Below are positions 50,687-60,731 of a stretch of 61,090 nucleotides of DNA, in pieces (the stretch's first letter is position 1; each line of letters starts with the position of its first letter). Origin of the DNA: Rariglobus sp. (lineage in GTDB: Bacteria > Verrucomicrobiota > Verrucomicrobiia > Opitutales > Opitutaceae); the NCBI GenBank assembly GCA_029266495.1, contig JAQSWS010000010.1, positions 1 to 61,090 of the forward strand, written 5' to 3'. The translations under genes and the position numbers were made by a program. Below the pieces are notes generated by a model. It was not told the origin of the DNA and did no database searches. It was given only the letters and a program-made list of their open reading frames with translations.

Positions 50687-51685
50687 ATGCGAGCCGTTCA
50701 ACTCACCGCCCTGAATGTTCTTTCAATCGCCGATCTTCCCGCTCCCGAACCGCTCATCGGTGAAGCGCGTGTGCGACTCAAGGCTGCGGCGCTCAACCAT
50801 CGCGACGTGTGGATCAAGCTCGGGCAATACGCGGGCTTGAAATATCCTGCGCAGCCGGGCTCGGACGGCGCCGGGGTTGTCGAGAGCGTGGGCGCCGGGG
50901 TCGAGCCGGCATGGGTGGGAAGCGAAGTGATCATCAACCCGTCGTTCGGCTGGGGGGCGCGCGAAGAGGTGCAGGGATCGGACTTCTCCATTCTTGGGCT
51001 GCCGCGCGAGGGAACGCTGGCGGAGGTGATCACCGTCCCGGTTGTCCAACTCGCCGCCAAGCCGACGCATCTGACCTGGACGGAGGCGGCGGCCTTGCCC
51101 TTGGCGGGGTTGACGGCCTACCGGGCGGTGTTCACCCGGGCGGGGCTGCGCGTCGGCGAAAAGATTCTGATCAGTGGAATCGGGGGCGGGGTGGCGCTGT
51201 TCGCGATGCAGTTCGCAGTCGCGCAGGGAGCGCAGGTGTATGTGACCTCGGGCAGCGATGAAAAAATAGCGAGGGCGATCGAACTCGGGGCGACGGGAGG
51301 TTTTAATTATACTCATCCAGGCTGGGCCAAAACCGTGGCTCACGGACATGCCGAGCGGCTTTTCGACGTGATTGTGGACAGCGCGGGAGGCGACGGATTC
51401 GAGTCGCTTGTCGATCTGGCCGCGCCGGGCGGCCGCATTGTGTTCTTTGGGGCGACGAAGGGAAATCCCCCTGTGCTGCCGATGCGGAAAATTTTCTGGC
51501 GGCAACTTTCACTGCTTGGCACCACCATGGGCAGCCCGGCGGACTGGGACGCGATGATGGGATTCATCGATCAGCACCGGATCACGCCCGTTGTGAGCGA
51601 TGTTTTCCCGCTGGAGCGCGCGACCGAGGCATTCGATCTGATGGAGCAAGGCGGCCAGTTCGGGAAGATTGTGATCACGTTCTGA
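50687..51685 (+). CDS. Zinc-free MDR-family (quinone oxidoreductase-like) dehydrogenase
   Basis: A 332-residue medium-chain reductase. The N-terminal GroES-like domain has ALNHRDVWIKLGQYAGLKYP and GSDGAGVVESVGAGV; the Rossmann domain has EAAALPLAGLTAYRAVF and ILISGIGGGVALFAMQFA. The structural-zinc cysteine quartet and the catalytic cysteine are both missing, so it resembles NADPH:quinone oxidoreductases more than zinc alcohol dehydrogenases. Substrate unknown. Confidence 0.85.
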   Translation: MRAVQLTALNVLSIADLPAPEPLIGEARVRLKAAALNHRDVWIKLGQYAGLKYPAQPGSDGAGVVESVGAGVEPAWVGSEVIINPSFGWGAREEVQGSDFSILGLPREGTLAEVITVPVVQLAAKPTHLTWTEAAALPLAGLTAYRAVFTRAGLRVGEKILISGIGGGVALFAMQFAVAQGAQVYVTSGSDEKIARAIELGATGGFNYTHPGWAKTVAHGHAERLFDVIVDSAGGDGFESLVDLAAPGGRIVFFGATKGNPPVLPMRKIFWRQLSLLGTTMGSPADWDAMMGFIDQHRITPVVSDVFPLERATEAFDLMEQGGQFGKIVITF

Positions 51686-51815
51686 CTACCCCGGGCGTCG
51701 ATGCCATGTTTTCAGCCTGACTGGCAAAAAAAAGGGTGGACGGGAGAGCACGCATCGACGTGTCTTAAAAATCTGCCGGTTTTTACCGTTGGATTTACCC
51801 GACCTCACCTGATCC

Positions 51816-52763
51816 ATGGCATTCCCTATTTCCCGACAGAAGGCTTTGCGCGAATGGAAGCTCTACTTCCTGATCGTGCCCTCGCTATTGCTCGTCTGCA
51901 CCTTCTCCTATTTTCCGGCGGCGAGCGCGATTTATCACAGCTTTTTCGATTGGGCGGGTGGAGAGACGAAGCAGTTGATCGGCCTCGATAATTTCAAGCG
52001 GGCTTTCGGCGATGACGTTCTGTGGGGCTCGTTCAAGACCGTTTCGATCCTGATCGTGTTTAACCTCTTCAAGATGATCCCGTCCATCATGATGGCGGTG
52101 ATGATTCACCGGGTGAAGAGCGACCGCTGGCAGTATTTTTACCGCGTCATGCTCGTCGTGCCGATGATCGTGCCGAGCCTGGTTACGTTGTTCATCTGGA
52201 AGTTTTTCTTCGACCCCAACATGGGCGTTTTGAACAACATTCTCGATTTCACCGGCATCAAAACGCTGCTCGTGTCGCTTGACCAGGTGTTTGGCTGGGG
52301 CCTGTTTTTTGCCGACGCCCCGATCGGCTGGCTTTCGCAACCAGGCCTGATCCTTCCCTCACTCTTCATCTGGGGATTTCCCTGGATCGGAGCGGTCGGG
52401 GTGCTCATCTATCTCGCCGGTCTCCAGTCGATCGGTCAGGAGATTTACGAGGCGGCCGAACTCGATGGCGTCGGCCCTTTCAAAAAGTTTATCTACATCG
52501 AACTGCCCCTGATTCTCACTCAAGTGAGGCTTTCCCTGGTGCTGTTGGTGATCGGGACGCTGCAGGGCTACGGATTGCAACTTCTGCTCCTCGGCGAAGC
52601 CGGTGGCGCTGGCGGGAAAGGCATGGTTCCCGGCCTGTGGATGTATAACAAGGCGTTCGTTGCCGGCGAATTTGGTTACGCCTGCGCGGTGGGCATGATC
52701 CTTTTCGTTTTCATTCTGATGCTCACTTACCTGAACAATAAATCCGTGAGGGTGGAGAAATAA
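51816..52763 (+). CDS. Carbohydrate ABC transporter permease, MalF/UgpA type
   Basis: A 315-residue inner-membrane permease with six helices. The start (KLYFLIVPSLLLVCTFSYFP), the middle (YFYRVMLVVPMIVPSLVTLF) and the EAA loop EIYEAAELDGVGPFKKFIYI are characteristic of sugar importers of the CUT1 type. It ends one base before the second permease. The 130 bases upstream hold no gene and no substrate-binding protein. Confidence 0.92.
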   Translation: MAFPISRQKALREWKLYFLIVPSLLLVCTFSYFPAASAIYHSFFDWAGGETKQLIGLDNFKRAFGDDVLWGSFKTVSILIVFNLFKMIPSIMMAVMIHRVKSDRWQYFYRVMLVVPMIVPSLVTLFIWKFFFDPNMGVLNNILDFTGIKTLLVSLDQVFGWGLFFADAPIGWLSQPGLILPSLFIWGFPWIGAVGVLIYLAGLQSIGQEIYEAAELDGVGPFKKFIYIELPLILTQVRLSLVLLVIGTLQGYGLQLLLLGEAGGAGGKGMVPGLWMYNKAFVAGEFGYACAVGMILFVFILMLTYLNNKSVRVEK

Positions 52764-52764
52764 C

Positions 52765-53754
52765 ATGAGCACTGCTCCCAAGGATTTTGTCGGTTCCCAC
52801 AAGCAGAAGGACTGGCCCAAGCACCTCATCATCTGCGCATTCATCCTGATTGAGCTGTTCCCGCTCTACATGATGTTCCAAGTGTCCTTCAAGGACAACG
52901 CCAGCTTCCTCCGCAACCCCTGGCTGCCGACTCCGCCTTTCAGCGTGGTTGAGACCCGTCAGGCGGCCGACGGAACCGAAATCGCGAAGACGCGGGTCGC
53001 CGACTGGAGCGAAGCCTTTGGCTCCGCCCGGCCGTCGGACCCCTCGGTCAAGTCGGTGGAGAAGTCGTTCGATCTTTCGGTCTACAAGGTCAAAAATTGG
53101 AATTTCGGCCTCAAGCTCATCGGGCCCTACATTGCCAATACGGTCTTCGTGGCGGTGACCGGCACCTTTTTTACCCTGACGCTGGCCATTCTTGGGGCGT
53201 ATTTTTTCGCCCGTTACAAGATGCCGCTGTCCGGTGTGCTTTGGTCGGCGTTCTTGGTGCTCATGCTGATGCCCGGCGTCGCCAACATCGTGCCGTTGTT
53301 CAGCCTGCTCAAGGAACTCAACCTGCTCAACACCCTGTGGGCGCTGATCATCGTGGGCGTGGCCGGCGGACAGGTGTTCAATATTTTCGTGCTGCGCAAC
53401 TTCATCGAAGATCTTCCGAAGGATCTGTTCGAGGCCGCCGAGATGGACGGCGCGAGTCACCTCGCCCAGATCCGTAACGTGGTCATCCCGATGTCAGGCT
53501 CGATCATCGGCACCCTGGCGATCCTCGCCTTTTTGGGCAAATGGAACGACTTCCTGCTGTCCCTGATCATCCTTCGCGACAAGGAACTGTTCACGCTTGG
53601 CGTGGGATTGATCTATCTCGACGGCGAATACGTGAAGCAGTGGGGCCAGATGATGGCGGCCTACTTCATCGCCTCGATTCCTCTTATTGTCATCTTCCTC
53701 TTCTGCATGCGTCTGTTTGTCCGGGGTCTTTCCGCGGGCGCGGTCAAGGGCTGA
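52765..53754 (+). CDS. Carbohydrate ABC transporter permease, MalG/UgpE type
   Basis: A 329-residue permease with the CUT1 EAA loop DLFEAAEMDGASHLAQIRNV followed by VIPMSGSIIGTLAILAFLGK. After the first helix (residues about 10-30) there is an enlarged external loop at about 45-115 (VVETRQAADGTEIAKTRVAD, then SVEKSFDLSVYKVKNWNFG), longer than in MalG, which may contact the binding protein. Partner of the MalF-type permease directly upstream. Confidence 0.92.
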   Translation: MSTAPKDFVGSHKQKDWPKHLIICAFILIELFPLYMMFQVSFKDNASFLRNPWLPTPPFSVVETRQAADGTEIAKTRVADWSEAFGSARPSDPSVKSVEKSFDLSVYKVKNWNFGLKLIGPYIANTVFVAVTGTFFTLTLAILGAYFFARYKMPLSGVLWSAFLVLMLMPGVANIVPLFSLLKELNLLNTLWALIIVGVAGGQVFNIFVLRNFIEDLPKDLFEAAEMDGASHLAQIRNVVIPMSGSIIGTLAILAFLGKWNDFLLSLIILRDKELFTLGVGLIYLDGEYVKQWGQMMAAYFIASIPLIVIFLFCMRLFVRGLSAGAVKG

Positions 53755-53812
53755 TCCATAACCGGCTTACGACACCTCATCAGTTCCAGTTGCATCTCAT
53801 TTCATAATTCCC

Positions 53813-54943
53813 ATGGCCAAAGTTCTCATCGAAAACCTCGTTAAAATCTATCCCGGCAGCGGTGGCCCGGATGTGAAGGTCGTTCACGGCATCAATCTTG
53901 AGATCAAGGACCGTGAGTTCATGGTGCTGGTCGGCCCTTCCGGTTGCGGTAAATCCACCACGCTCCGCATGGTCGCCGGTCTTGAGGAAATCTCGGGCGG
54001 GACCATCTCCATCGACGGGCGCGTGGTGAACAACGTGCTCCCGAAGGATCGCGACATCGCGATGGTTTTCCAGAACTACGCGCTCTACCCGCACATGACG
54101 GTGTATGACAACATGGCGTTTGGTTTGAAGCTGCGCAAATTTCCGAAGGCAGAGATCGACCAGCGCGTGCGCGAAGCCTCGGCCATGCTCGGCCTCGATC
54201 CTTATCTCGATCGCAAGCCCAAGGCCCTCTCCGGTGGCCAGCGCCAGCGCGTCGCGGTCGGTCGCGCAATCGTTCGCAAACCCAAGGTGTTCCTCTTCGA
54301 CGAACCGCTCTCCAATCTGGATGCCAAGATGCGCGTCACCACGCGCACGGAGATTTCCAAGCTCCATGCCCGCCTCGGTGCGACGATGATCTACGTCACG
54401 CACGACCAGGTCGAAGCGATGACCATGGGTGATCGCATTTGCGTGATGAAAGACGGTTACATCATGCAGGTCGCCGAGCCCCTCACGCTTTACAACCACC
54501 CGGAGAATCTCTTTGTCGCCGGCTTTATCGGCAGCCCTGGCATGAACTTCTTCAGAGGCACGATCAAGCAGGCCGGCACGGTGCTGCAATTCGTCGAGAC
54601 CAACGACAAGGCGACCCCCGTCACGGTCACGCTCGACGCGAGGCTCTCCGCCACGGCCGCCAGCCACGTTGGCAAGCCGGTTGTCTTCGGCATTCGCCCC
54701 GAGGACGTCGAGGACACCCTCACCGTGTCCGCACCCGCCGCCGAACGCACCGTCGAAGTGAAGGTTGAGGTCTCCGAGCCGATGGGATCGGAAACCTATC
54801 TTTACCTGAATTCGGGCGTGACCTCCTTCATCGCCCGTGTGCGGCCGACCGACCGCTTTGAGCCCGACCAGAAGGTCAAGGTCACTTTCAAGCTGGATAA
54901 CGCGCATCTCTTCGACGCAGCGACCGAAAAGGTGCTCAAGTAA
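53813..54943 (+). CDS. Carbohydrate ABC transporter ATPase, MalK/UgpC/MsmX type
   Basis: A 376-residue ATPase. Walker A is GPSGCGKST, the signature [20 protein letters not shown] and Walker [17 protein letters not shown]; the H-loop is [17 protein letters not shown]. The C-terminal TOBE/MalK regulatory region runs from about 240 to the end ([20 protein letters not shown]). It energises the two permeases upstream, and such ATPases are sometimes shared by several sugar transporters. Confidence 0.95.
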   Translation: MAKVLIENLVKIYPGSGGPDVKVVHGINLEIKDREFMVLVGPSGCGKSTTLRMVAGLEEISGGTISIDGRVVNNVLPKDRDIAMVFQNYALYPHMTVYDNMAFGLKLRKFPKAEIDQRVREASAMLGLDPYLDRKPKALSGGQRQRVAVGRAIVRKPKVFLFDEPLSNLDAKMRVTTRTEISKLHARLGATMIYVTHDQVEAMTMGDRICVMKDGYIMQVAEPLTLYNHPENLFVAGFIGSPGMNFFRGTIKQAGTVLQFVETNDKATPVTVTLDARLSATAASHVGKPVVFGIRPEDVEDTLTVSAPAAERTVEVKVEVSEPMGSETYLYLNSGVTSFIARVRPTDRFEPDQKVKVTFKLDNAHLFDAATEKVLK

Positions 54944-55018
54944 GAAGCAGCGCTTCGCAGATGGGGGCGCGCGCCACGCCCTGACCGGCCTCGGCAGGGA
55001 ACACTGGCGGAGGAGGCG

Positions 55019-55040
55019 CGCCGCAAGCGACGGCCCTACA
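55019..55040 (-). repeat. REP-like palindrome with GTAGG head
   Basis: On the minus strand TGTAGGGC is followed by CGTCGC / GCGGCG (one wobble) with a TT loop. Same layout as the elements at 29695 and 56565. It lies in the gap between the ATPase gene and the UDP-glucose dehydrogenase gene, just before a terminator. Confidence 0.5.
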
Positions 55041-55056
55041 TACCCGACACGACTCG

Positions 55057-55084
55057 CCCGCCTCACCCGATGAGGCGGGTTTTT
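55057..55084 (+). terminator. Rho-independent terminator after the sugar ABC operon
   Basis: CCCGCCTC / GAGGCGGG with a 7-base loop followed by TTTTT, about 115 bases beyond the ATPase stop. Confidence 0.85.
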
Positions 55085-55150
55085 GCGTCTCCACGTGAAA
55101 TCCTCCTTGGATTCAGGCGTGGCTGCGCACAACGTGGCGGCACTCATTCT

Positions 55151-56509
55151 ATGAAAATTTGCTGCATTGGTGCGGGTTATGTCGGTGGACCAACGATGGC
55201 GGTCATTGCATTGAAGGCTCCGGACATCCAAGTGACGGTCGTTGACATGAACGAGGCGCGCATTGCCGCGTGGAATTCCGATACGCTGCCCATCTACGAA
55301 CCGGGGCTGGACGACGTCGTGAAGCAGGCACGGGGGCGCAATCTGTTTTTCTCCACCGATGTAAAGGGGACGATCGCCGCCGCCGACATCATCTTCGTCT
55401 CCGTCAACACTCCCACCAAGACCTACGGCGTCGGGGCGGGACGGGCGGCGGATTTGCGTTACATCGAGTCGGTTGCCCGGACGATTGCGGAGGTGTCCAC
55501 GACCCCGAAAATCATTGTTGAAAAGTCCACCATCCCGGTGAAGACCGCCGAGACGATCAACCAGATCCTCGCGGCCAACAGCTGCGGAACCAAGTTCCAG
55601 GTGCTGTCGAATCCCGAGTTTCTGGCCGAAGGCACGGCGGTGCCTGATCTATTCAATCCCGATCGCGTCTTGATCGGCGGCGAGCGGACGCCGGAGGGCG
55701 ATGCGGCGGTCGCCACGCTCGTGAGCGTCTATGCCCGCTGGGTGCCCCGCGAGCGCATCATCACGACCAATCTGTGGTCGTCCGAGCTGTCGAAGCTCGT
55801 GGCGAACGCGTTCCTCGCGCAGCGCATCTCCTCGATCAATTCGATCTCCGCCCTCTGCGAGGCGACCGGTGCGGATGTGGACGAGGTGGCCAACGCCATC
55901 GGCAAGGATTCACGCATCGGCCCGAAGTTTTTGAAGTCTTCCGTGGGTTTCGGCGGCTCGTGCTTCCAGAAGGACATCCTTAACCTCGTCTATCTCTGCG
56001 AGAGTTTCGGTCTGCCCGAGGTCGCGGCGTATTGGAATTCCGTCGTGGCGATGAACGACCACCAAAAGCGCCGGTTTTCAGCCAAGATTGTGCGTTCACT
56101 CTTCAACACCGTGGCGGACAAACGCATCGCAGTCCTCGGGTTTGCCTTCAAGAAAGACACCAACGACACGCGCGAATCTGCGGCAATCAACGTCGTGCGC
56201 GACCTGCTTTCCGAACACGCCAACGTGGTGGTGTATGACCCCAAGGTTCCCGCGGACGAAATCCATGCGGACGTGTTGGGCAAGGGACAGAGCTTTCATC
56301 GGTTGAGTGTCGCTTCGAACGCATACGAGGCGGCGGAAGGCGCGCACGCGATCGCGATCGTGACCGAGTGGGACGAGTTCAAGACCCTCGATTACGCGAA
56401 GATTTTCGCGGGAATGCACAAGCCGGCCTTTCTTTTCGACGGACGGAATATCGTGGATCTCGCGAAGCTGCGCGAGATCGGGTTCCGGGCTCACGGGATC
56501 GGACGCTAA
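55151..56509 (+). CDS. ugd: UDP-glucose 6-dehydrogenase (animal-type)
   Basis: A 452-residue enzyme from ATG 55151 ([20 protein letters not shown]). The frame is open 27 codons further but without family similarity. It oxidises UDP-glucose to UDP-glucuronate with two NAD+, a precursor of acidic polysaccharides. The catalytic cysteine is C271 in [20 protein letters not shown]; the NAD-binding loop and the segments [19 protein letters not shown] and [12 protein letters not shown] are closer to the animal UGDH branch than to most bacterial Ugd proteins. UDP-glucuronate might feed the exopolysaccharide operon in this window, but the gene is unlinked to it. Confidence 0.94.
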   Translation: MKICCIGAGYVGGPTMAVIALKAPDIQVTVVDMNEARIAAWNSDTLPIYEPGLDDVVKQARGRNLFFSTDVKGTIAAADIIFVSVNTPTKTYGVGAGRAADLRYIESVARTIAEVSTTPKIIVEKSTIPVKTAETINQILAANSCGTKFQVLSNPEFLAEGTAVPDLFNPDRVLIGGERTPEGDAAVATLVSVYARWVPRERIITTNLWSSELSKLVANAFLAQRISSINSISALCEATGADVDEVANAIGKDSRIGPKFLKSSVGFGGSCFQKDILNLVYLCESFGLPEVAAYWNSVVAMNDHQKRRFSAKIVRSLFNTVADKRIAVLGFAFKKDTNDTRESAAINVVRDLLSEHANVVVYDPKVPADEIHADVLGKGQSFHRLSVASNAYEAAEGAHAIAIVTEWDEFKTLDYAKIFAGMHKPAFLFDGRNIVDLAKLREIGFRAHGIGR

Positions 56510-56525
56510 GCGGAGTTCACGCAAG

Positions 56526-56546
56526 CCCCGACTGCTCCGGTCGGGG
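56526..56546 (+). terminator. Terminator hairpin after ugd
   Basis: CCCCGAC / GTCGGGG with a 7-base loop, 16 bases past the ugd stop. The tail is only moderately T-rich, so strength is uncertain. Confidence 0.6.
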
Positions 56547-56564
56547 CATTCGAGGATAAAAGAA

Positions 56565-56588
56565 GCCCGACCCGCGGTCGGGCCTACA
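56565..56588 (-). repeat. REP-like palindrome overlapping the kup stop codon, acting as its terminator
   Basis: On the minus strand TGTAGG is followed by GCCCGACC / GGTCGGGC around a 3-base loop and then TTCTTTTATC, a convincing terminator tail. The TAG of the GTAG head is the kup stop codon (56584-56586). Confidence 0.7.
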
Positions 56589-58488
56589 GCTGCACGGGCA
56601 GGCCGATCTCGATGATCTGCGTGGGCATGATCTGGTAATAATCCTTCACCGGACGTGCGTTGCGGCTAAGGAAGGCGTAGAGCGATTTTTGCCATTCGAA
56701 CATGCGCGCGTTGCCGCCGGTGATGATCATTTCGCGATTGAAATAATACGTGGTGCTCTGCGGGTTGACGGGCACGCCTTGGGCCTTGATGCGATCGATG
56801 AGCTTGGTGACCGAGGGTGACTCCATGTAACCGTAACGGCCGACCGCCCGCCAGATGCCTTCGCCCATGCTTTCGAGGGTCATGCGCTCCTCATCGTCCA
56901 CGGCAGGAACCTCCACGGTGCCAATGGTGAGCAACACCACGGTTTGCTGCAGGCATTTGTTGGCCTTGAGATGGTGGAGCAAGGCGAGGGGAGTGCCCTT
57001 CGGCGTGGCGACCATGAAGACGGCGCTGCCGGATACGCGCACGATGCTTTTGCTCTTGGCCACCGCGGAAAGCTCCAGCTCGGTGATTGCGCCGCCGTAG
57101 ATTTTTTCCTGAATTTCATTACGTCCGCTCTTCCACGTATGCATCACGGCAAGGATCACGACGGCCATGCCCAGGGGCAGCCAGCCACCGTCGGAGATCT
57201 TGTGGAAATTGGACCCGAAGAAAACCAGGTCGAAAACCAGGAATACGACGCAAAGCGAAAGGGCGCCGAGCAACGGCCACTTCCAGTTCAGACGGGTTAC
57301 GCGAAAGAAGGCGTAGGAGGTCACCACCATCGTGCCGGTCACGGCGATGCCGTAGGCCGCGGCGAGGTTCGAACTTGAACCAAATCCGATCACGACGGCG
57401 ATCGAGCCTGCCGCCAGGAAAAAATTCATGAACGGGACATAGATCTGTCCTTCGTATTCGGCATTCGTGTGAAGGATTTTCAGACGGGGGAAGTAGCCGA
57501 GCTGGATCGCCTGCCGCGTCAGCGAAAACGTGCCCGAAATCAACGCCTGGCTCGCGATGATCGCGGCAAAAATCGAAAGGATCACCAAGCCCACGCGCAA
57601 CGGTCCGTCGGGAGCGAGCGCGAAGAAGGGATTGGTCGTATCGAGCGGGTGGGAAATGGCGTAGGCTCCTTGTCCGAAGTAGTTAAGAAGCAGTCCCGGG
57701 AAAACCACGAAATACCAGGCGCGCACGATCGCCGGACGGCCGAAATGTCCCATGTCCGCGTAGAGCGCCTCCGCGCCTGTAATCGTGAGCACAATGCCGC
57801 CGAGCACCGCGGTCGCCTGCGCCGGGTGGGTCCAGAGCAGTTTGAACCCATACATCGGATTCAGGGCGTGAAAAACGGCGAGGGAGTCAAACAGGTGGAT
57901 TGCTCCGAGCGTGCCGAGGACGAGAAACCAGACCAGCATGACGGGACCGAACAGCCGGCCGATCGCGTCGGTGCCCTTGCGTTGCACCAAAAACAGGCCC
58001 GCCAGAATCACCACGGCGGTGGGCACGACATATCGGTCGAAGCCTGGATTGAACGTCACGAATCCCTCGGCGGCGCCCAGCACCGATATCGCCGGAGTGA
58101 TGACGCCGTCACCAAAGAGGAGGGCGGCGCCGGCCAGAATCAGAATAGTGCTGATGCCCAGGCCCCGGCGGATGCCCTGGCCATCGGACCCGTTGCCTTT
58201 GTGCGACAGGGCAAGCAGGGCGAAAATGCCGCCTTCACCGCGGTTGTCGGCGCGCATGACGAACGCGATGTATTTGAAGCACACCTCGAAAACCAGCGCC
58301 CAAAACATCAGCGACAGAATGCCGAGCACGCCCTCGGTCTTGTCCACATCGGGCAGGTAGTGGAGGCACTCCTTCATCGTGTAGAGCGGACTCGTTCCGA
58401 TGTCGCCAAACACAATGCCCAACGCACCCAGGCAGAGGCCGAGCTTCACAGGGGTTTTCACGGACGAGTCAGCAGGAGAGCTGTTCAT
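56584..58488 (-). CDS. kup: KUP-type potassium uptake protein
   Basis: A 634-residue K+/H+ symporter of usual size from ATG 58488. About 12 helices with [43 protein letters not shown] and [20 protein letters not shown] near the N-terminal half, and the soluble C-terminal segment ending [16 protein letters not shown]. Divergent from menB by about 125 bases. Confidence 0.94.
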   Translation of the reverse strand: MNSSPADSSVKTPVKLGLCLGALGIVFGDIGTSPLYTMKECLHYLPDVDKTEGVLGILSLMFWALVFEVCFKYIAFVMRADNRGEGGIFALLALSHKGNGSDGQGIRRGLGISTILILAGAALLFGDGVITPAISVLGAAEGFVTFNPGFDRYVVPTAVVILAGLFLVQRKGTDAIGRLFGPVMLVWFLVLGTLGAIHLFDSLAVFHALNPMYGFKLLWTHPAQATAVLGGIVLTITGAEALYADMGHFGRPAIVRAWYFVVFPGLLLNYFGQGAYAISHPLDTTNPFFALAPDGPLRVGLVILSIFAAIIASQALISGTFSLTRQAIQLGYFPRLKILHTNAEYEGQIYVPFMNFFLAAGSIAVVIGFGSSSNLAAAYGIAVTGTMVVTSYAFFRVTRLNWKWPLLGALSLCVVFLVFDLVFFGSNFHKISDGGWLPLGMAVVILAVMHTWKSGRNEIQEKIYGGAITELELSAVAKSKSIVRVSGSAVFMVATPKGTPLALLHHLKANKCLQQTVVLLTIGTVEVPAVDDEERMTLESMGEGIWRAVGRYGYMESPSVTKLIDRIKAQGVPVNPQSTTYYFNREMIITGGNARMFEWQKSLYAFLSRNARPVKDYYQIMPTQIIEIGLPVQL

Positions 58489-58612
58489 GAACCGCGCATC
58501 TTCGAGCAGCCGGTCACGCAATCCAACCCCATTTTATTGGCCATCGGAAAATGGCTTGCAATCCGCAGGCGCGTTGACGCCGGGATGCGGATGCGCAGCG
58601 TCGGAGCCCACC

Positions 58613-59449
58613 ATGAGCCTACCCGCCTGGAAAGTTGCCAAGACCTACACCGACATTCTTTACCACAAAGCCGACGGCATCGCGAAGATCACGATCAACC
58701 GTCCGGAGAAGCGTAACGCCTTCCGTCCCGAGACGGTGATGGAAATGCACGACGCTCTCATCGACGCCCGCGAAGATCTTTCGGTGGGCGTGGTGCTGCT
58801 CACCGGCGCCGGCCCCCATACCGATGGAAAATACGCCTTCTGCGCCGGCGGGGATCAGAGCGTGCGCGGTCATGCCGGATATGTCGGCGGCGACGGTGTT
58901 CCGCGCCTGAATATCCTCGATGTGCAAAAGCTCATTCGCTCCATGCCCAAGGTCGTGATCGCCCTGATTGCCGGTTATGCGATCGGCGGCGGTCACGTTC
59001 TCCATATCGTATGCGACCTGTCGATCGCGGCGGACAACGCGATCTGCGGCCAGGTCGGACCCAAGATGGGCAGCTTCGACGGCGGCTTCGGCTCCAGTTA
59101 CCTCGCCCGCATCGTCGGGCAGAAGAAAGCGCGGGAAATCTGGTATTTGTGCCGTCAATACACGGCGCAGCAGGCGCTCGACATGGGGCTCGTCAACACG
59201 GTCGTGCCGATCGCCGGCCTCGAGGCCGAGGGCGTGAAATGGGCGCGGGAAATTTTAGGCCACAGTCCGCTGGCGATCCGCTGCCTCAAGAGCGCCTTCA
59301 ATGCCGACGTGGACGGGCAAAGCGGCCTGCAGGAACTCGCCGGCAATGCGACCTTGCTCTATTATATGAGCGAGGAGGCGAAGGAGTTTCACGGAGCCCA
59401 GCGGGAGAAGCGGAAGCCCGATGCCAGGAAGTTCCCCTGGTTGCCATAA
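58613..59449 (+). CDS. menB: 1,4-dihydroxy-2-naphthoyl-CoA synthase
   Basis: A 278-residue crotonase-fold enzyme from ATG 58613 with MenB-specific stretches: [52 protein letters not shown] and [20 protein letters not shown]. It forms the naphthoquinone ring in menaquinone synthesis, implying a menaquinone-using respiratory chain. No other men gene lies in the window. Confidence 0.95.
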   Translation: MSLPAWKVAKTYTDILYHKADGIAKITINRPEKRNAFRPETVMEMHDALIDAREDLSVGVVLLTGAGPHTDGKYAFCAGGDQSVRGHAGYVGGDGVPRLNILDVQKLIRSMPKVVIALIAGYAIGGGHVLHIVCDLSIAADNAICGQVGPKMGSFDGGFGSSYLARIVGQKKAREIWYLCRQYTAQQALDMGLVNTVVPIAGLEAEGVKWAREILGHSPLAIRCLKSAFNADVDGQSGLQELAGNATLLYYMSEEAKEFHGAQREKRKPDARKFPWLP

Positions 59450-59477
59450 CCGGGCGGAAGACGACTCCGACTCGTGG

Positions 59478-59530
59478 CCCTGAGCGTGAACTCAGGGATC
59501 GCCGGCGGCCCCGGCTCACGCCTCGGGGCC
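59478..59530. terminator. Pair of hairpins between convergent menB and membrane-protein gene
   Basis: Two inverted repeats in 53 bases: CCCTGAG / CTCAGGG (59478-59497) and GGCCCCG / CGGGGCC (59507-59530). Neither has a T tract; their position between convergent stops supports bidirectional termination. Confidence 0.5.
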
Positions 59531-59543
59531 ACCCGGCCGACCT

Positions 59544-60086
59544 TCAGGCATGGGGCAACTCAGGCGGCAGTGATTGGCGCGCGAGCAGCGCAGCCGTGAC
59601 CTTGGTTTTGCGCGAATGGTAGTAAAGTGCGAGACCGCCCTGGAAGAGAAGGGTGGCGCCGATGACCGTGAGATAGAGGCAAAAGTAAACCGGCTTGATC
59701 ATGGGCTGGAGATTCAGGTCGGAAGCCGACATTCCGGCGCGGGCGAGCGCGTCGTGAATCTTTGGCATAATCTGCGCCATCAGCGCGGCCTCGTCGTAGG
59801 TGAACAGGTTTCCCAGCGAGTAAGCCACGATTATGGCCAGGATAATGAGCTGGGCGCCGATCAGGCCGGACATGCCGGATGGATCGCCGCGCATCAACCG
59901 CATGCGTCCGCGCAATTCGATTACGCCTGCCACGGTGATCACTGCTCCGATGCCCGTGCCGATCCATTCGGCGAACAACAATGAAATCACGGTGCAGAGG
60001 CCGGCAAACAGCGCCATGCTCCAGCCATCGAGCGCCGAGATAAAAAGCATATGACGGAGCGTTTTGGCGTCGGGTGATTCAGGCAT
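59544..60086 (-). CDS. Four-helix inner-membrane protein of unknown function
   Basis: A 180-residue protein from ATG 60086 with four probable membrane helices (ALFAGLCTVISLLFAEWIGT, TGIGAVITVAGVIEL, AQLIILAIIVAYSLGNLF and KPVYFCLYLTVIGATLLFQG) and a short cytoplasmic tail. I do not recognise a family. Divergent from the YqeY-like gene by 139 bases. Confidence 0.6.
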   Translation of the reverse strand: MPESPDAKTLRHMLFISALDGWSMALFAGLCTVISLLFAEWIGTGIGAVITVAGVIELRGRMRLMRGDPSGMSGLIGAQLIILAIIVAYSLGNLFTYDEAALMAQIMPKIHDALARAGMSASDLNLQPMIKPVYFCLYLTVIGATLLFQGGLALYYHSRKTKVTAALLARQSLPPELPHA

Positions 60087-60225
60087 GGCGGGGGTGGATC
60101 GGGAACAGGTTCTGCGCCCTGCACGATTTCGGCAAGATCGCAGCCGGCGTTCCCGGGACCCGCCGCGTTCACGCTGGTTTGCCTGCTCGACACCTGCGGG
60201 GCGCCGTTCACCCTTTTCCGTTACC

Positions 60226-60675
60226 ATGCCTACGATCTACGAAACCCTCCGCGCCGACATCATCACCGCTGTGAAGGCGCGTGACACGCCCCTCGCGACG
60301 ATTCTGCGCACCAATGACGGTGCGATCCAGCGCGCCTCAATGGACCTCAACAAACCCATCGATGACGAACTCGTCGTCGCCACCCTGCGCAAGGCCGTGA
60401 AAAATCTGGCCGCCGCCAACGCCGAGTTTGAGAAAGGCGGACGCACCGATCTGATCGATGCGAACCTTAAGGAAATTGCCATCATCGAGAAATACCTGCC
60501 CGCCGGTCTGGACGCCGCCAGGCTCGACGCCCTCGTCACAGAGGTCATCGCGGCGACAGGCGCCCAGAGTAAAAAGGAAATGGGCAAGGTCATTGGCGCG
60601 CTCAAGCAGCGTCCCGAGGCTCCGCTCATCGATTTCGGCGCGGTCAGCAAGCTCATCCAGGCCAAGCTGCCTTAA
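60226..60675 (+). CDS. GatB/YqeY-domain protein
   Basis: A 149-residue protein of the YqeY family, matching the C-terminal tail domain of the GatB amidotransferase subunit. Segments AVKARDTPLATILRTNDGAI, AEFEKGGRTDLIDANLKEIA and IEKYLPAGL are typical. The family is common next to rpsU or DNA metabolism genes; its role may involve tRNA binding but is not settled. ATG 60226 gives the family's normal length. Confidence 0.92.
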   Translation: MPTIYETLRADIITAVKARDTPLATILRTNDGAIQRASMDLNKPIDDELVVATLRKAVKNLAAANAEFEKGGRTDLIDANLKEIAIIEKYLPAGLDAARLDALVTEVIAATGAQSKKEMGKVIGALKQRPEAPLIDFGAVSKLIQAKLP

Positions 60676-60731
60676 GAGACCGTCAGGCCAGGGGCCGGAG
60701 CTCATTGGGGAGATCCGGCCTCTTAATCCCA

